This document shows, piece after piece, positions 22,640 through 36,000 of a stretch of DNA of 64,000 nucleotides (position 1 is its first letter; the number at the start of each line of letters is the position of its first letter). The notes beneath the pieces are model-generated. The model did not search any database and was not told where the DNA came from. It saw only the letters and a list, made by a program, of their open reading frames with translations. This DNA is from Quercus robur (Eukaryota > Streptophyta > Magnoliopsida > Fagales > Fagaceae). A program made the position numbers and the translations under genes. The DNA is taken from positions 88,180,862-88,244,861 of the forward strand of contig NC_065535.1 of assembly GCF_932294415.1 (NCBI RefSeq), in the 5' to 3' direction.

Positions 22640-24400
22640 TTCCACACCAACCCAAGTCAAATTTGAGACTTCCTCCCTCACACCCACGACAAAACCAACC
22701 ACCACTTCATATGTTGTCTTCAATCTTCAAGCAAAAGTTAGAGTCGCCATATCTTCCACTGTTTCTATCTTCACCTACCCTTTTTCTTAGATTCAATTAC
22801 TTAGACTAAGCCCAAAAAACTCGCCTAACCAAGACCAACAAACCGACACCTAATGGGGCTAATTGGTACAGTTCGGGCCTAACCAACTAGAATGGTTCAA
22901 CTACATAAACCCAAAAAAATCCAACTGTTTTAACCAATGAACAGCACTAATCGTGACCATATCAAGCAAAGTAAAAGATATTTGAATTAAACAAAAAAAT
23001 AGAAAAAAAAGTAAAGATTGAGTGCAATGCCTCAAGTGCATTGGATCAATTGTGATAATACACATGGCCAAAAGTAAATTTATGTCATCATCAAAATGGA
23101 TCTAGTGTATTGGAGCACACTAGACCCAACCCAAGACCTCAAATCAAAACCCTAAAGGTTTCAACCCCTCACAGGATTTTATCTTAGGCACTATCGCTCT
23201 TTATTATCAACCTTGAAACTAAAAACAAATTGGCACCAATATACGATGTTATAGTGGATGGCTTCCATGAACTCATGAATAACAAGATTAGAATAAGACA
23301 AAGAGGAAGAGTCGATGAGGTTGTCCAAGCCTACTCGCGTAGCCCTTTCACTTCCAATTTGATCCGGTAATCGAGATCACAATGGCAAGATATAAGGATT
23401 GACTAATTTGTAAGATCGTGAGTTCTAATATGGTAACTATTGTACCAAAAATATCTTAAAAGGAAACCCATTGAATTCAAAAGGAATGCATTTTTCATCA
23501 TTCATTAATCCATAAAAATATAATATCACACCAACCTTCTTCCCTGCAATGTAATTTGGGATGGGGCAAGGGAGGTCAAGCCCTCAATGCTAGACAAAAT
23601 TGTCACCTCAATGTACTTACGCTAATAAGTATTACATTAGGGCTACTTACAAATAGGGCTGTAAATGAACCAAGTGTAACCATATATTATACATTTAGAA
23701 TTGCTTATTTAATTTTATTTTGAATATGAGTTGAACTCAAGTTAATTACCAAAATAAATATAAAGTAGATTCAAGTTTGATTCATTTTTTTTTTGTCAAA
23801 ATAAGTTTGAGTTTGTTTATGAGTTACATAATTAACTTATTATTTTTTCATATATAGTGTGCATTTGGTTTGTGCATCCACGTTGGTCGTTTGTGTTTTT
23901 AGCTTTTTTTTTTAGCCGCATAATTTGACTTTTCAACCACTTTTCAGCCACACAAGTAGGTCCTATGTACTGTTCACGGGACTCACAAACATCACTTTTC
24001 AGTAACATTTTCATTAAAAATGGATTTCACGATACTATTTACATATTTAAAAATTATTTTGTTACAATGCTTTCAGTTTATAGATTTCAGCTGTATTCAA
24101 ACGGATCCATAATGAACACTACAACTACATTTTTTTATCACCCACAAACCTATACTAATAATTTATAAAAATTAAATTCATCAACCTTATATTATTAAAA
24201 AATATATACTATTTTTTACTACAAAATAAACTATATGTATTATCTATAAATAACAATTAATAAGTTGATATTTTATCAACCTATTATAAACTTACAGGTT
24301 ACACAATTCAATCTTAAGTTTATATAATTTTAAGTTTTTTACCAAGCTAAGCTTAGTATAACATCTTGAGTCATTTAACATTCTACTAAAATATCACTCA
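22640..24400. other. Intergenic, duplicated flank
   Basis: No gene is seen. The part from about 23400 to 24400 resembles 42360-42815 plus 44469-44665, showing that the 3' flank of these genes belongs to the tandem duplication. It includes AACTTATTATTTTTTCATAT near 23835-23855, the empty counterpart of the Helitron site. Confidence 0.6.
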
Positions 24401-24432
24401 GCATCAGATGCTTGTTATTCCAAAAAACTCTG

Positions 24433-27400
24433 TCAAGGAGTAGAATTAGCAATCCGCACTGCTGCACCAGATATAGTTTTTTGCAACCGCTCATCTTCCA
24501 CCTTCATAACCACCTTATTCACCACTGTAAAATCCAAGACCCCAGCCAAAACTAGTTTCCCAATAATTTCACCAAAACCATTTGGTGCTTTGGGTACATC
24601 AAGACTAACATCATCCAACATTGAGCCATAAAGTAAACATCCAAGCTCTATGTCTCCATCTGCAAGAACTTTCTCAGTGAACAGATACTCAAGAAGCTTC
24701 GCAACTGGTTCAGCACATGGTGGACTTCTCTCTAGTCCAAGGGAAATAGCTTCCTTGACAACCTCAGGGTGGTAAGCTGGAGAATTTAGTTCCTTCACAC
24801 ACTTAAGCGCTTCGTCCAAAAGCCTTACAATGAAATATTCCTCAATGAGATAGACTGTTTTTCTCTGAAGATTATTCAACCTTGCAGTTGTTTTGGTCAT
24901 GGGGAGGAAGCCACATGGGCCGGTATCCCCTAGATTCTGTGATTCTGAGTATTTTTTAGTGATATTTTTGGCTTTTACCTGCAAAAAATAAAGATATAGA
25001 AAAGGGATTGTTACACATTTACAAATGATCAGAACAACAAGAGGCAAATCGAAAGTTTATGGACACAACTTTTGTATAAGTAATTAACTATGCGTACCTC
25101 TTCAGGCCTGGCAACCCAATTGTTTGCTCTCAAATCGAGCAGATCACGAATCATGAACCTCAGTAGTGGGGCCAGTTGCGTGCTGGTGCTCATATCATTC
25201 AACTGCCTAAAGTACTCATCATTTTTACAGCGTGATGTTGGGCTCTCATCAAACTGCTTACCAAGAGTGATTAATAACTGGCATAAGGCTTCAACATTTT
25301 CTTCATTGGGTTGAAACTTGCTATCAGCTGGTCCAAGAAGCTTCTGTTCACGTACACAAGTAACCATGAGCCATATAAATAACAGTCAATATATTTACAA
25401 TATATTTGAACAATATATGGCATAAGCCTATTGTATAGAAAAATATTACATTTAGAAAGAAAATAAAGAAGGCAAAGAGAAAACATATAATGGATTTAAC
25501 ATGGTTCAGCCTAAAGTTGAAATTTATCTTATTTATAAAATTTATATTAAAAAATGTACATATAGTAAACTCTTTGAAAATTCAATCTCATCATAAAATA
25601 AAATACATCTTTTATCAAATTCCATAATGGAAACTTAAAATTTTCATTTTATCAATTTGGACAATTCTTTTTTAAGAGTACCATTGGACTAATCCAGATA
25701 TTTGGTTCCTATATATTTTGTAGGCTAAATTATTAAAATGTTTAGACATCTTAATAGGCTTGGACCTCGACTAATATCGGGTCTAATTATTTTTAACAAG
25801 ACAGAGGGAGTCGGAATGAGAACCTGAACAACAAGATGAACAATCCTTTCAACCATCATCTTCTGCTTCATAAGCTCTCCGATTAACTGAATGTTTCCAA
25901 GAAAACGACGCCTGAGCATTCTTTCTCTAATCCTACGACCCATTGTTTGTTCTGGAGCAGTCATACACTGTAATTCTTTTGTCAGTTCGTCAGCACCCTC
26001 AAATGTCTCCTGGCATTTATTCAATAGGACTCGCATGACAGTTATGTCTCTACTATGAGGTTCATCAGATGGGAAACGCGGGAGCTTTTGATTAAGATCT
26101 GAACACAGGAGAGCGTACATGGGACAATATGCAGGTTCTGTCACAGCCTTGTTATATATCAGTGTGACAGTCCCCTGTATTGCAAGTCAAAGGAAAATTT
26201 TCACAAAGGTAAACAAGAACAATGTTTCTAAAATTTGGCATTTGGATGTGTTAATTAATGAAACTTAAGGAAAACAAAAGCTTAACCACTAAGGTTTCAG
26301 CTGAATTAATTCCACTGTAAACTGGGTGATCCTGTAGCCGATCAAACTTAGCTGAGGTATGCTTGTTCAGTATCCTGCAACGGAATAGATATTAGTATTC
26401 AGCATCACCTGCATCTTTTATAACTAAATGCTTTAAAACCAAGGCTATGCATTTGGGTTGGGGTTTTTCTTTGGTGGCCGGGGGATGTGCAAGTGACTGA
26501 TAATAAAAGGGAATTACAGTATGACATTAAACAATGCTGTCATTAGGTTCTAGATTATTATGATATAAGTTATCTTTACTGTTTTGAAACAAGTGTCAAG
26601 GTCAACAGCGGCAGCTAACAAAAAGTAAGGATATAAGAATGCACCGATTCGTTTAATCATATAGGCAATAGCAAATGCATCATCGACATCAATTTTATCC
26701 TATCTAAGGAAAGATTACTATTAGAATTATGCAGTTAAATGATTAAATTTATCATATTCCAAGAGATTTTGGGACAATTGGCAATTTCACAGTTACAACC
26801 ATTTAAAACTTACCCTGTACATCGCATCTCTTGTTAAGGACAGTACTAGTAAAAAGTCATTACAAAAGACAATTCAAGGGATGGAGGTGGATAATCCCTA
26901 TAAATAGAGTGATGGTTTAGTCTGATAGAGCATTTTTCTGACAGCATCTAGAAATTTCAAGATTTAGATTATTGTTAAAACTTGAAAAGGCTAACAAGGC
27001 TTAGAGTCAACATTCCTCGTTAACTATTGATCTATTCATAATTTCATATAACAAAGGGAAATCAAAGAGCTAATCAGCACATGAGGTAAGAATCATATAT
27101 CCTGCAGAAGCAGCACAACTATGATATTTTAATATATTACCTATCTGCTGCTGTTTTCAAGATACATTCGTTTTCAGAGAGATTTTCCCTTCTAGCTGAC
27201 CATGGTAAGTCAGATCTTTGTTGAGGTCCTCCCTGATAATTAAAACAACAGCAACAATTAGACTCAAGTATTCGAAGTAAAGCTGCAAATACACAAAGGC
27301 ATAATTTTGATGTAAAAATTGCCCAGAAAAAGAGGTAAAGGATATATTGCTAATTCTGACACATTCATACTTTCAAAATTAAATGTTGAAATTTCATTTA

Positions 27401-29379
27401 GACACAAGACCAAAAGTTTCCATTCTAAAGCTATTTTATATACAGTATAACAGAGTCTATCTCCTATCAGAAGTAAGGGAAGGGTGTAAGCAAAGTTCAA
27501 AAGATCCAATTAATCATGCTTATAATCATGCATGTTTACAGCATGACCTACATGCATACGTGCATAGTCTCAATTCAGCCAATTAAAGAAGAGAGAGTGA
27601 ATCTATGATAATATATCTATCCTTTAAATCTTGAGACTTGAGAGGTTGCCCAATCTCAGTATAGACTTTGTGACGACTACAATGTTAAACTTTTGACTTC
27701 AAGATATAAATGTAGTAATTTTATGAGTGAGTGTGTTTAGATTTTGCTTATTTTTGACAACTTATTTGCATAGTGTTTATCAAAAAATATGATTTTTGAT
27801 AATTTTTATGTTAAATGTGTTACACAAAAAGTTAAAAGTGAGATTATTAGCCAAAAAAAAAAAATTTAGACAAAAGGCAAAAAAACAAAAAAATTTTAAA
27901 GCAATTCCGCAACACACAATCACACGATAATCCATTTGCTTCTAGTGACAAACTTTTAGCTTTTATGTATAACTTTTTAAAATCTTATTTTTTCTAATTT
28001 TTCTAAATACAAGTATATTTCAGCGCATTTTCAATAAAAGCAATCAACAAAAAGCAAAATAAATTGATAATAAAGTAACGTAAAGTGCTGAAAGTTTATA
28101 TACTTTTTTTCTTCTAGGCAACCGTCGGTTTCTGGTCTCCGGATTATTTGTCAAATGCTGATTTGATTGTACCTAAAATAGTGAGAATATATGTAAGTAA
28201 ATAAGAATTTTCTTTTGTTGAGAAGTGCAAGTAAGAAAGTTACGGAACCAACCAACCAACACTACAGTGTGTAACAGTAAACTCATTAACAAAAAGTAAA
28301 AGAATCCTAGAACGTAAATTTCCTACTTACAGTCTCAACCAACCAATACACCAATTTAACACTAAATTTTATAACTTGGTAAACTGGTGGATCATGTAAG
28401 TGGTGAGGAAAAAAAATGCCCTGCTCATGAAATCTAATATAAGACATATGGCAAGTGGTGTCATATTATTGGGTCTAGTATACTGGATACTAAATCCAAG
28501 CCATGTTTGAGAAAAATAATAATAGGTCCATATAAAAAGTGGCAGGCAGAAAGCATCAATATGAGCATGTGTCCTATTTTTATCACATGTTCGCATCGTG
28601 TTGGCTCAAGTGCGTTGAAGGTAAGCCTTAATCTTATAAAATTGGGTATGAAAGCTTAGGGGCTTGTTTTTTTAAGGGACCTGATCACAAAATCCTGCAG
28701 AGTTTCACTATTTAAGAGTATATAATCTAAAAGACTCACTAATAATAGTTATGTAATAATACAAGTTAGTATGAGATTTGATGATGAGTACTGACCATCT
28801 TATTCTTAGTAACATCCGAGTGAGGCTTAACATCAGATGCCACTAATTCCGGAAACATATCTAGCTCTCGCTGCTGCGTTGTTGCTTCTCGGATGTCGTT
28901 TGGATTTTGCTTTAGCTCTGAGTTTGGTCGGAGACTCATGCTTGGAAGACCAGCTGACAACATATATATAGGATAAGCTCAAAAAACAATAAATTTATGA
29001 GGTAGTAGGTAATTGATGACATGTTTGGTTCCCGGGAAAATGTTGAAAAAAATAAAATCAAATGAAACTATTTAATTAATGTCTTAAAGTTAAAACCCTG
29101 ATATTTTATTTCAGAAACTGAACTTTATGGACATTACCACATTATTTTAAAAAAGGAAACAATTCTTGCTCTCCTGTCTGAGCTGAAATTGACAAAACAA
29201 TTTTCATTTCATGATTCGAAATTAAAAACATCACAAACCGTAAATAAAATAAAATAAAATGCAAAAGCTTTGTGTACTTTTCCTTTCGTTTCACTCATTT
29301 TCTCATCAACCAAACAATAGAACATATTGTAAAAATTAAAGGATTGATATGTGTACGGACCGATCAATGCTTGCTCCAT
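24433..29379 (-). CDS. Copy B: chimeric eIF(iso)4G-like protein, eight exons
   Basis: Exons in order: 29361-29379, 28796-28953, 28104-28172, 27141-27232, 26287-26374, 25824-26174, 25098-25343, 24433-24978. All junctions are GT-AG and keep frame, giving about 522 residues. The N terminus (about 59 residues) is a shortened zinc-finger-gene exon ([34 protein letters not shown]). Then comes PWSARRENLSENECILKT, MIF4G ([69 protein letters not shown]), a short linker and MA3 ([40 protein letters not shown]). MIF4G and MA3 normally bind eIF4A and eIF3 in the cytoplasm. The YxxxxL-hydrophobic eIF(iso)4E site is absent. Known eIF(iso)4G is roughly 780 residues. Exon 3 is 18 bases shorter than in C and D. 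Confidence 0.85.
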
Positions 29380-29462
29380 GAAGTAGACGATGTTGGAAGA
29401 AAATATGGGAGAGGTATATACGTTGGAAGTCAGTTATCAATGGCTAGGAACACGAACTCCAC
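29380..29462 (-). pseudogene. Relic of ancestral exon 1 start in copy B
   Basis: Upstream of the present ATG the minus strand reads VEFVFLAIDN and then a TGA stop. It lines up with [10 protein letters not shown] of copy A: the old ATG is now GTG. Further on, YFMEQALI aligns with YVSKQALR. This stretch is probably 5' UTR now. Confidence 0.7.
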
Positions 29463-29825
29463 GAAATTGCAGAGAGAGATCAGAATTGAAATTTTAGGAT
29501 TTTGAGGTCTGGGTATGGATGTGTGAGTAATGGGAAAGTAAATAAGTGAGAAGATAAAAAAGCACTGCAACCTTCACCATTACGTAAAGTCTTTAAGAAC
29601 AGATACTATTTAAAAAGTCAAGTCATATGAACAGAATCAACAGACTTCGAGACATAAAGGTTTTAGAGTGGGGACAATAAACTTAGGTAAAGACATTCGC
29701 ATTGAATGTTGTAATTTGTAAAACCACATATAAAGCTATTTTAACACTCCCAATGTCAAAACATATACTACATCATAGGTGTTATAGCAAAAATGTAGCA
29801 ACTAGCTACGATGATCGGTTAATCG

Positions 29826-32397
29826 TCTCAAAGCTATCCTTCCGTATATCATTTCAAAAAATCAAAGTACCTTCATTGCTGACCGACTTATCACTGATAA
29901 TGTTTTGGTGGCATATGAAATCATGCACTTCCTGAAGCATAAGTGTGGGGGGAATGATAGCTTCATGGCTGCAAAGCTAGACATGAGTAAAACTTTCGAC
30001 AGGGTAGAATGGATTTTCGTTGAAAAAGTCATGAGGAAAATGGGCTTTGATGAGAATTGGATCAATCTAGTAATGAAATGCATTTTCTCGGTGTCTTACT
30101 CAGTCATTATTAATGGCATAACATACGGGAACATTATACCCACTAGAGGGTTTCGACAAGGCGACCCACTTTCTTCGTACCTATTCCTCTTATGCGCAGA
30201 AGGCTTCTCTGCCCTAATTCATGACACTGCTCGGAACAATCAGCTCCACGGCATTTCCATTTGTAGGGGGCTCCAAAAATCACTCACATTTTTTTTGCAA
30301 ACGACAACCTTCTCTTCTGTAGGGCAAATGGTAATGAATGCAGCAAGCTAAAAGAAATTCTTAGTATGTATGAGTCAGCTTCGGGGCAGAAGATCAACAC
30401 CGACAAATCCTCTATCTTTTTTAGCCCAAATACCTCCCAAGAGCTCAAGGATGAGATTATCAACATTCTTGGGTCAATGCATGACTCAAATCATACGAAG
30501 TATCTTGGCCTCCCTTCCATCATTGGCCGATCCAAGAAGCTTGTGTTTGCGGATATTAAGGAGAAGGTTGGCAAGAAACTTGTAGGCTGGAAGGGTAAGC
30601 TGCTCTAAACTGGGGACAAAGAAGTTCTTATCAAAGCAGTGGCCCAAGCTATTCTTACTTACACAATAAGCTGCTTCCAACTTCCAAAGAGTCTCTGTGA
30701 AGATCTTGAAAAGTTGATGAGAAGTTTTTGGTGGGGACAGAAACATCAGGAGACAAAATGGCCTGGATTGGGTGGAAGACAATGTGCAAGCCCAAATCTC
30801 AAGGGGGAATGGGCTTTAGAAACTTGCAGGCCTTTAATCTTGCCTTACTTGCAAAACAAGCTTGGAGAATTCTTACAAATCCAGGTTCCCTAGTGGCTCG
30901 TATCCTTAAGGCAAAATACTTTCCTTTTTGTGATATTCTCCATGACAATCTTGGTAGCAACCCCTCCTATACTTGGCAGAGTATTTTCAACAGTTTAGAG
31001 GTTCGAAGATGTGGAATAAGATGGAGTGTGGGAAATGGATGGCTTATCCACATTTGGGATGACAAATGGATCCCAAACCCCATAACTTACAAAGTCATCT
31101 CCCCTCCCCGCCCTTTTGAAGACTATCCAATGGTCTCTTCCCTCATTGATCTGGTGACTAGATGGTGGAAACTGGGGGTTGTCTGTGCTCTCTTCCTCCC
31201 TTTTGAGGCTAATATGATTTTAAAAATTCCCCTCTGTTACAATCTGCCTGAGGACATGCTCATCTGGATAGGGAATAAAAGAGGGGTTTTCACAGTAAAA
31301 AGTGCCTATTTTGTTGCAGTCAAAATCCTTGACACAAGAGTTGATGGGGAATGCTCGTTTGGTGATTCAAATGCTCGGATTTGGAGGAAAATCTGGTCTC
31401 TAAAGCTTCCAGAAAAAATCAAAATTTTCTCTTGGCGTGCCTGTGTAAACGACCTTCCTGTGCTCACAAATGTGTCTGCAAAAGGTATTCAAACCTTCTG
31501 TACTTGCCCAGTGTGCGATGAGGAGCCTGAAAGCCTTGTACATGCCTTGATCTTTTGTGATTTTGCTCTCTCAGTGTGGTCCCTTTGGCAAGACTGCCCA
31601 ATTGATTTGCTTCTTAAAACAAAGAACTTCAATGATTTAGTGTTCCAATTATGCTCCTCCTTATCTGCCTTGAACCTTGAATTGTTCTTTGCCATTTCTT
31701 GGTCAGTTTGGTATAACAGGAACAAGCTTCTCCATGGTGAGAATGGGCTACGATCTCTTCAAATTCTAGAATTAGCCAAGAGCATGATTGAGGATTACAG
31801 GGAGGCTTTTTTGTTGGACACTCCCCCTCTGCCGTCCCCTCAAAGCAACTGGATTGCTCCTCCACCCAACTACTTCAAGGTAAATGTTGATGGTGCTTCC
31901 TCCATTGATGGTAGCGGAATTTTTGGTATTGGGGTCATCATTAGAGATGAAATGGGAAGGGTCATCGCTGCTCTCTATAAAGCTCTCCCTGTGCACTACC
32001 CAGCTGAATTAACAAAGTTTTTTGCCTTGGAACACGGGGTACTCTTAGCTCAAGAAATGAATATCTCAAAGGTGATTTTCGAATCAGATGCTTCCTCTGT
32101 CATTTCTGCTGTTTCTCAAGCCTGTCATGGTGCTGAGCATTCAATCTGCGAAGTCGGTCTTCTCCTGTTGTTCGTTCAGTCATGTGAAAAGGGATTACAA
32201 CAGGGCTGCTCATGAGCTAGCCCAATTTGCTAAATGTAACCAAGCCACTAATCTATGGAAAGGTGTTATTCTGCCCCTCTTAGCTTATTTACTTCATTTT
32301 GGCCTAGGATGATCTGTTAGCTCCACCTCTCTATTATACTCCTTTTCTGCTATTAATGAAATACAAGCTTTCTTCTCAAAAAAAAAAAAAAAAAAAA
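29826..32397 (+). mobile_element. 5'-truncated L1-type LINE with poly(A) and target duplication
   Basis: This is inserted between copies B and C. It begins inside the reverse transcriptase domain and ends in about 18 A. A 13-base direct repeat with two mismatches flanks it (GATCGGTTAATCG at 29813-29825; GATCTGTTAATGG at 32398-32410). Homologous flank with no insert is found near 40960-41020 (upstream of copy C), supporting the boundaries. Confidence 0.87.
29860..32300 (+). pseudogene. LINE reverse transcriptase-RNase H remnant
   Basis: Reverse transcriptase motifs are LDMSKTFDRVEW, RGFRQGDPLSSYLFLLCAEG and, at about 30290-30320, FFANDNLLFC, where the second aspartate of the YADD box has become Asn-Asp order and the enzyme would be dead. 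KYLGLPSIIGRSKK and ARIWRKIWSLKLPEKIKIFS (zf-RVT) follow. An RNase H domain of the plant LINE type starts VNVDGASSIDGSG near 31880 and includes IFESDASSVISAV. The frame is broken near 30320, 30606 and 32180. Confidence 0.83.
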
Positions 32398-32409
32398 GAT
32401 CTGTTAATG

Positions 32410-33085
32410 GTTTTTATTTCTCTCTCCTCTCATTTCTCCGTGCTCCTTCTCCGCAAGACCGGCTCTATCTATGAGGCAAGTGAGGTGATTGCCCAAGGTT
32501 TCAAGTGGAAGAAAGCCCCAAATTTAGGTTATAAATAAGCCCAAATAAAAATTAAAAATGTTATAACTACTACAAATTTTACAAATTGATATGCTAATAA
32601 ATATCTCCCACAGCTGAAACATTCTCTGTCCCTCTCACAGACACAACAACCAAAGCAAAATTAAAGTCAAAAGAGGTCAAATAAATCAATTTCCAGCCTG
32701 TGTTATTGTCCTCATAGTTTGCCGGCTTGTGTGTAAACAAAAGTAAAAAAAAAAAGGGTGATTCTTTTAATCCTGCTGGTAGTGGCAGTGTTGTTAACTC
32801 TGCTTCAGATTAAGTCTTCTTATTATAGACTATTTATATTATTAAAAATTATATATTATTTTTTATTACAATATAGACTATTTATAATATCCATAAAAAA
32901 ACAAATAATAAAAGTTGATATTTGATGAGTTTATTTACAAAGTCACACAATCCAATCTTAAAGCCTATATAAAATCTAGATAAACAAACTTTTTAACAAG
33001 TTCAACCTGTGTTTATAACAGCTCAATCCATTTACAAATCTACAAAATATCAGTCATCATCAGATGCATAATTGTGATTCCAAAC
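32410..33085. other. Intergenic, 3' flank of copy C
   Basis: AT-rich, no gene. The last 230 bases match 45600-45810 downstream of copy D, including AATAATAAAAGTTGATATTT. Confidence 0.55.
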
Positions 33086-33088
33086 ACT

Positions 33089-36000
33089 CTATCCATGATT
33101 AACAGTCAGCTCTGCTCCATCAAATATAGCTTTCTGCAACCGCTCATCTTCCACCTTCTTCACCACCTTATTCACCACTGTAAAATCCAAGACCCCAGCC
33201 AGAACTAGTTTCCCAATAATTTCACCAAAACCATTTGGTGCTTTGGGTACATCAAGACTAACATCATCCAACATTGAGCCATAAAGTAAACATCCAAGCT
33301 CTATGTCTCCATCTGCAAGAACTTTCTCTGCAAACAGATACTCAAGAAGCTTCACAACTGGTTCAACACAGGGTGGACTTTTCTCTAGTCCCAGGGAAAT
33401 AGCTTCCTTGACAACCTCACGGTGGTAATCTGGAGAATTTAGTTCCTTCACACACTGTAGCGCTTCGTCCAAAAGTCTGATAGTGAAATATTCCTCAATA
33501 AGAGAGACTGTTTTTCTCTGAAGATTACTCAACATTGCATCTCTTCTGAACCTAGGGATGTATTTACCTGGGCTGATGTTCCCTTGATTCTGCGATTCTG
33601 ACTGTATGTCAGGGATGAATTTGGGTTTTACCTGGAAAAGCAAGGTAGTAAAGAGATGGTTAGATAATCCAAGCCAAACCCATGCATGCACATTGCACAG
33701 ACATGATATCACATAATGATATCTTTCAAAAATAAAGATGACATTCGTATCTATACCTCTTTACGTCTGGGAAGCCAATTTTTTTCTCTCAAATCAAGAA
33801 TGTCACGAATCATGTGCCTCAGTCGAGGAGCCAACTGAGGGTTTGTGCTCAGTAACTTCAATTGACAGAAGTACATATCATTTATACGCCGTGATTTTTG
33901 GTCCTCATCAAGCTGCTTACCAACAGTGTTAAGTAACTGACATATAGCTTCCACGTTTTCCTCAGGTGGATCTAGAAGCTTCTGTTTCACGTATACAAGT
34001 GACATGAGCAATATAAATAACAATCAATATATTCTAAACTAGAGCTATATATGAACAGTGAATTGCTTGAACCACAGAACAGAGAAAGGAAGTTCAAATG
34101 GAACCTGAACAATGTGATGGATGATTTTTTCAGGTACCATCTTCTGCTTATAAAGCTCTCCAAGTAAACGGATGTTTCCAAGAAAATGAAGCTTGAGCAT
34201 TCTTTCTCTAACCCTACGCTCCATCTTTTGCTCCGGAGCAGTCATATGCCTTAATTCTTCACTCCGTTCGTCAGCACACTCAAATGTCTCCTGGCATTTA
34301 TTCAGTAGGACTCTCTTGAAAGTAATTACATTACCATCAGGTTCATCAGATGCTAAAGGTGGGAGCTGTTCACTGAGATCACTGCACAGAAGAGCGTACA
34401 TGGGACAAAATGCCGGTTCCATCACAGCCTTGTTATGTATCAGTGAAATAGTCCACTGTATTGCAAGTCAAAGGAACAATGTTTCTAAATTTGGCTTATG
34501 GATGTGCAAATTAATGAAACTTAAAATTTAAAAAAAAAAAAAAAGAAAAAGAAAAAAAGAGAAGGTTGAGGGGGTGTTTAACCTTTAAGGTTTCAGCTGA
34601 TTTAATTCCACTGTAAATTGGGTGATGTCGCAGATCAAACTTAGTTGGGGTCTGCTTGTTCATTATCCTGCATTGGATTAGAAAATTGTATTCAGCATCG
34701 CCTGTTCACCTGCATCTTTTATAATTAAATGCAATGATACGTTTAATTATATAGCAAATGCATCATCTTCATTAATTCTCTTTATCTAAGGAAAGGTTGC
34801 AACCATTTGAAACTAAACCAGTTCAATCACATATACAAAAAGATAAAAGAAGTACACCCACATGGTCGCACTCTATGATAAACTTAAACTATGCTGTAGT
34901 AATATTTTAAACATGATTTTGTTTAGTCTAGCCCACGAGATGAATAAATTTGAGAGATTTCTTAATTGACTTTAAATCCTACATTAGTTAAAAGAAAAAT
35001 AAGGAGGCGCAATATTACTATATATAAAGAGTGCCACTCCCATATTGATAAGAAAATGAAGTAGGGGGTGCGATAGTCTTTGTAAACAGGTGATGTAGCC
35101 TTTTATATGTATGTAGGAGTTAGAAGAGAAAACTTTGTCTATTGAGAAAATCAGAGACTGAGTTTTGTCTAGTGTGCTAACGTGAAATCAACAAGATTGT
35201 TTGGTGGATTTTTTTGGTTGGCGTTTGTCAAATTTTGTATCATCTCTTACTTGCCTCTTATTGTTTTGTGTGTTTTCACAATAAATTGGTTTGCCAAACC
35301 ATATAAATTTTTCTTTCTTTTGCTACTTGCCTTCATATTGTTTTGCATGTCTTCACTACAAATTGGGATAAGAGCTATTAGTTAGGCATTTAGGAGATTG
35401 CAAGCACAAAGTTTTGAGATCGAAGAAGACATCCTAGCACAATAAGGATTAATTAAAGAATTATATGGAAAGCAAAGAAATCTTTCTATGATGAATGAGA
35501 AGAGCTTGAGAAGAAGGTAGTAGGTACTATCTGTTTGAGAAGGTCTAGAGATAAGCTATAACATATTGAATGAGACTTCTTTCCCACTAATTATGGAAAA
35601 ATTAGAGAAGATATATGTTTCAAAGTCGCTTACAAATAGTTAGTTTATGCGGGAGGCACAATAAGATTTTTATTTAGTATTATTTATGTTTGCAAGTCAA
35701 TTGAATTTTTATATTTTAGGTTTTAGTAGTTTATCAGGCTAATAGTATTTGATTTGGAAGCAGGGTTATTTTTGTAATAAGGCAGTTAAGTTTCCTACGC
35801 CAATTAGAACTAGGGCTTGGCAATCCTTTATAAGCAACCTCTTGTACCCATTGAGGAGATAGTTGATATTTTGATGAAGGAGAAAAATGGATGTTTGGTC
35901 TCTCTTTGGTCTGGTGATGACTCTAGGTCCACCTTAGATGCTGACTCTTAGTGGCTTCCCTGGTGCTCACTCCAAGCAAGGAAACTTGAAGAAAGAGTTG

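Noticed and set aside
30486..30782. Minus-strand frame opposite the LINE
   Set aside because: Shadow of the plus-strand reverse transcriptase.
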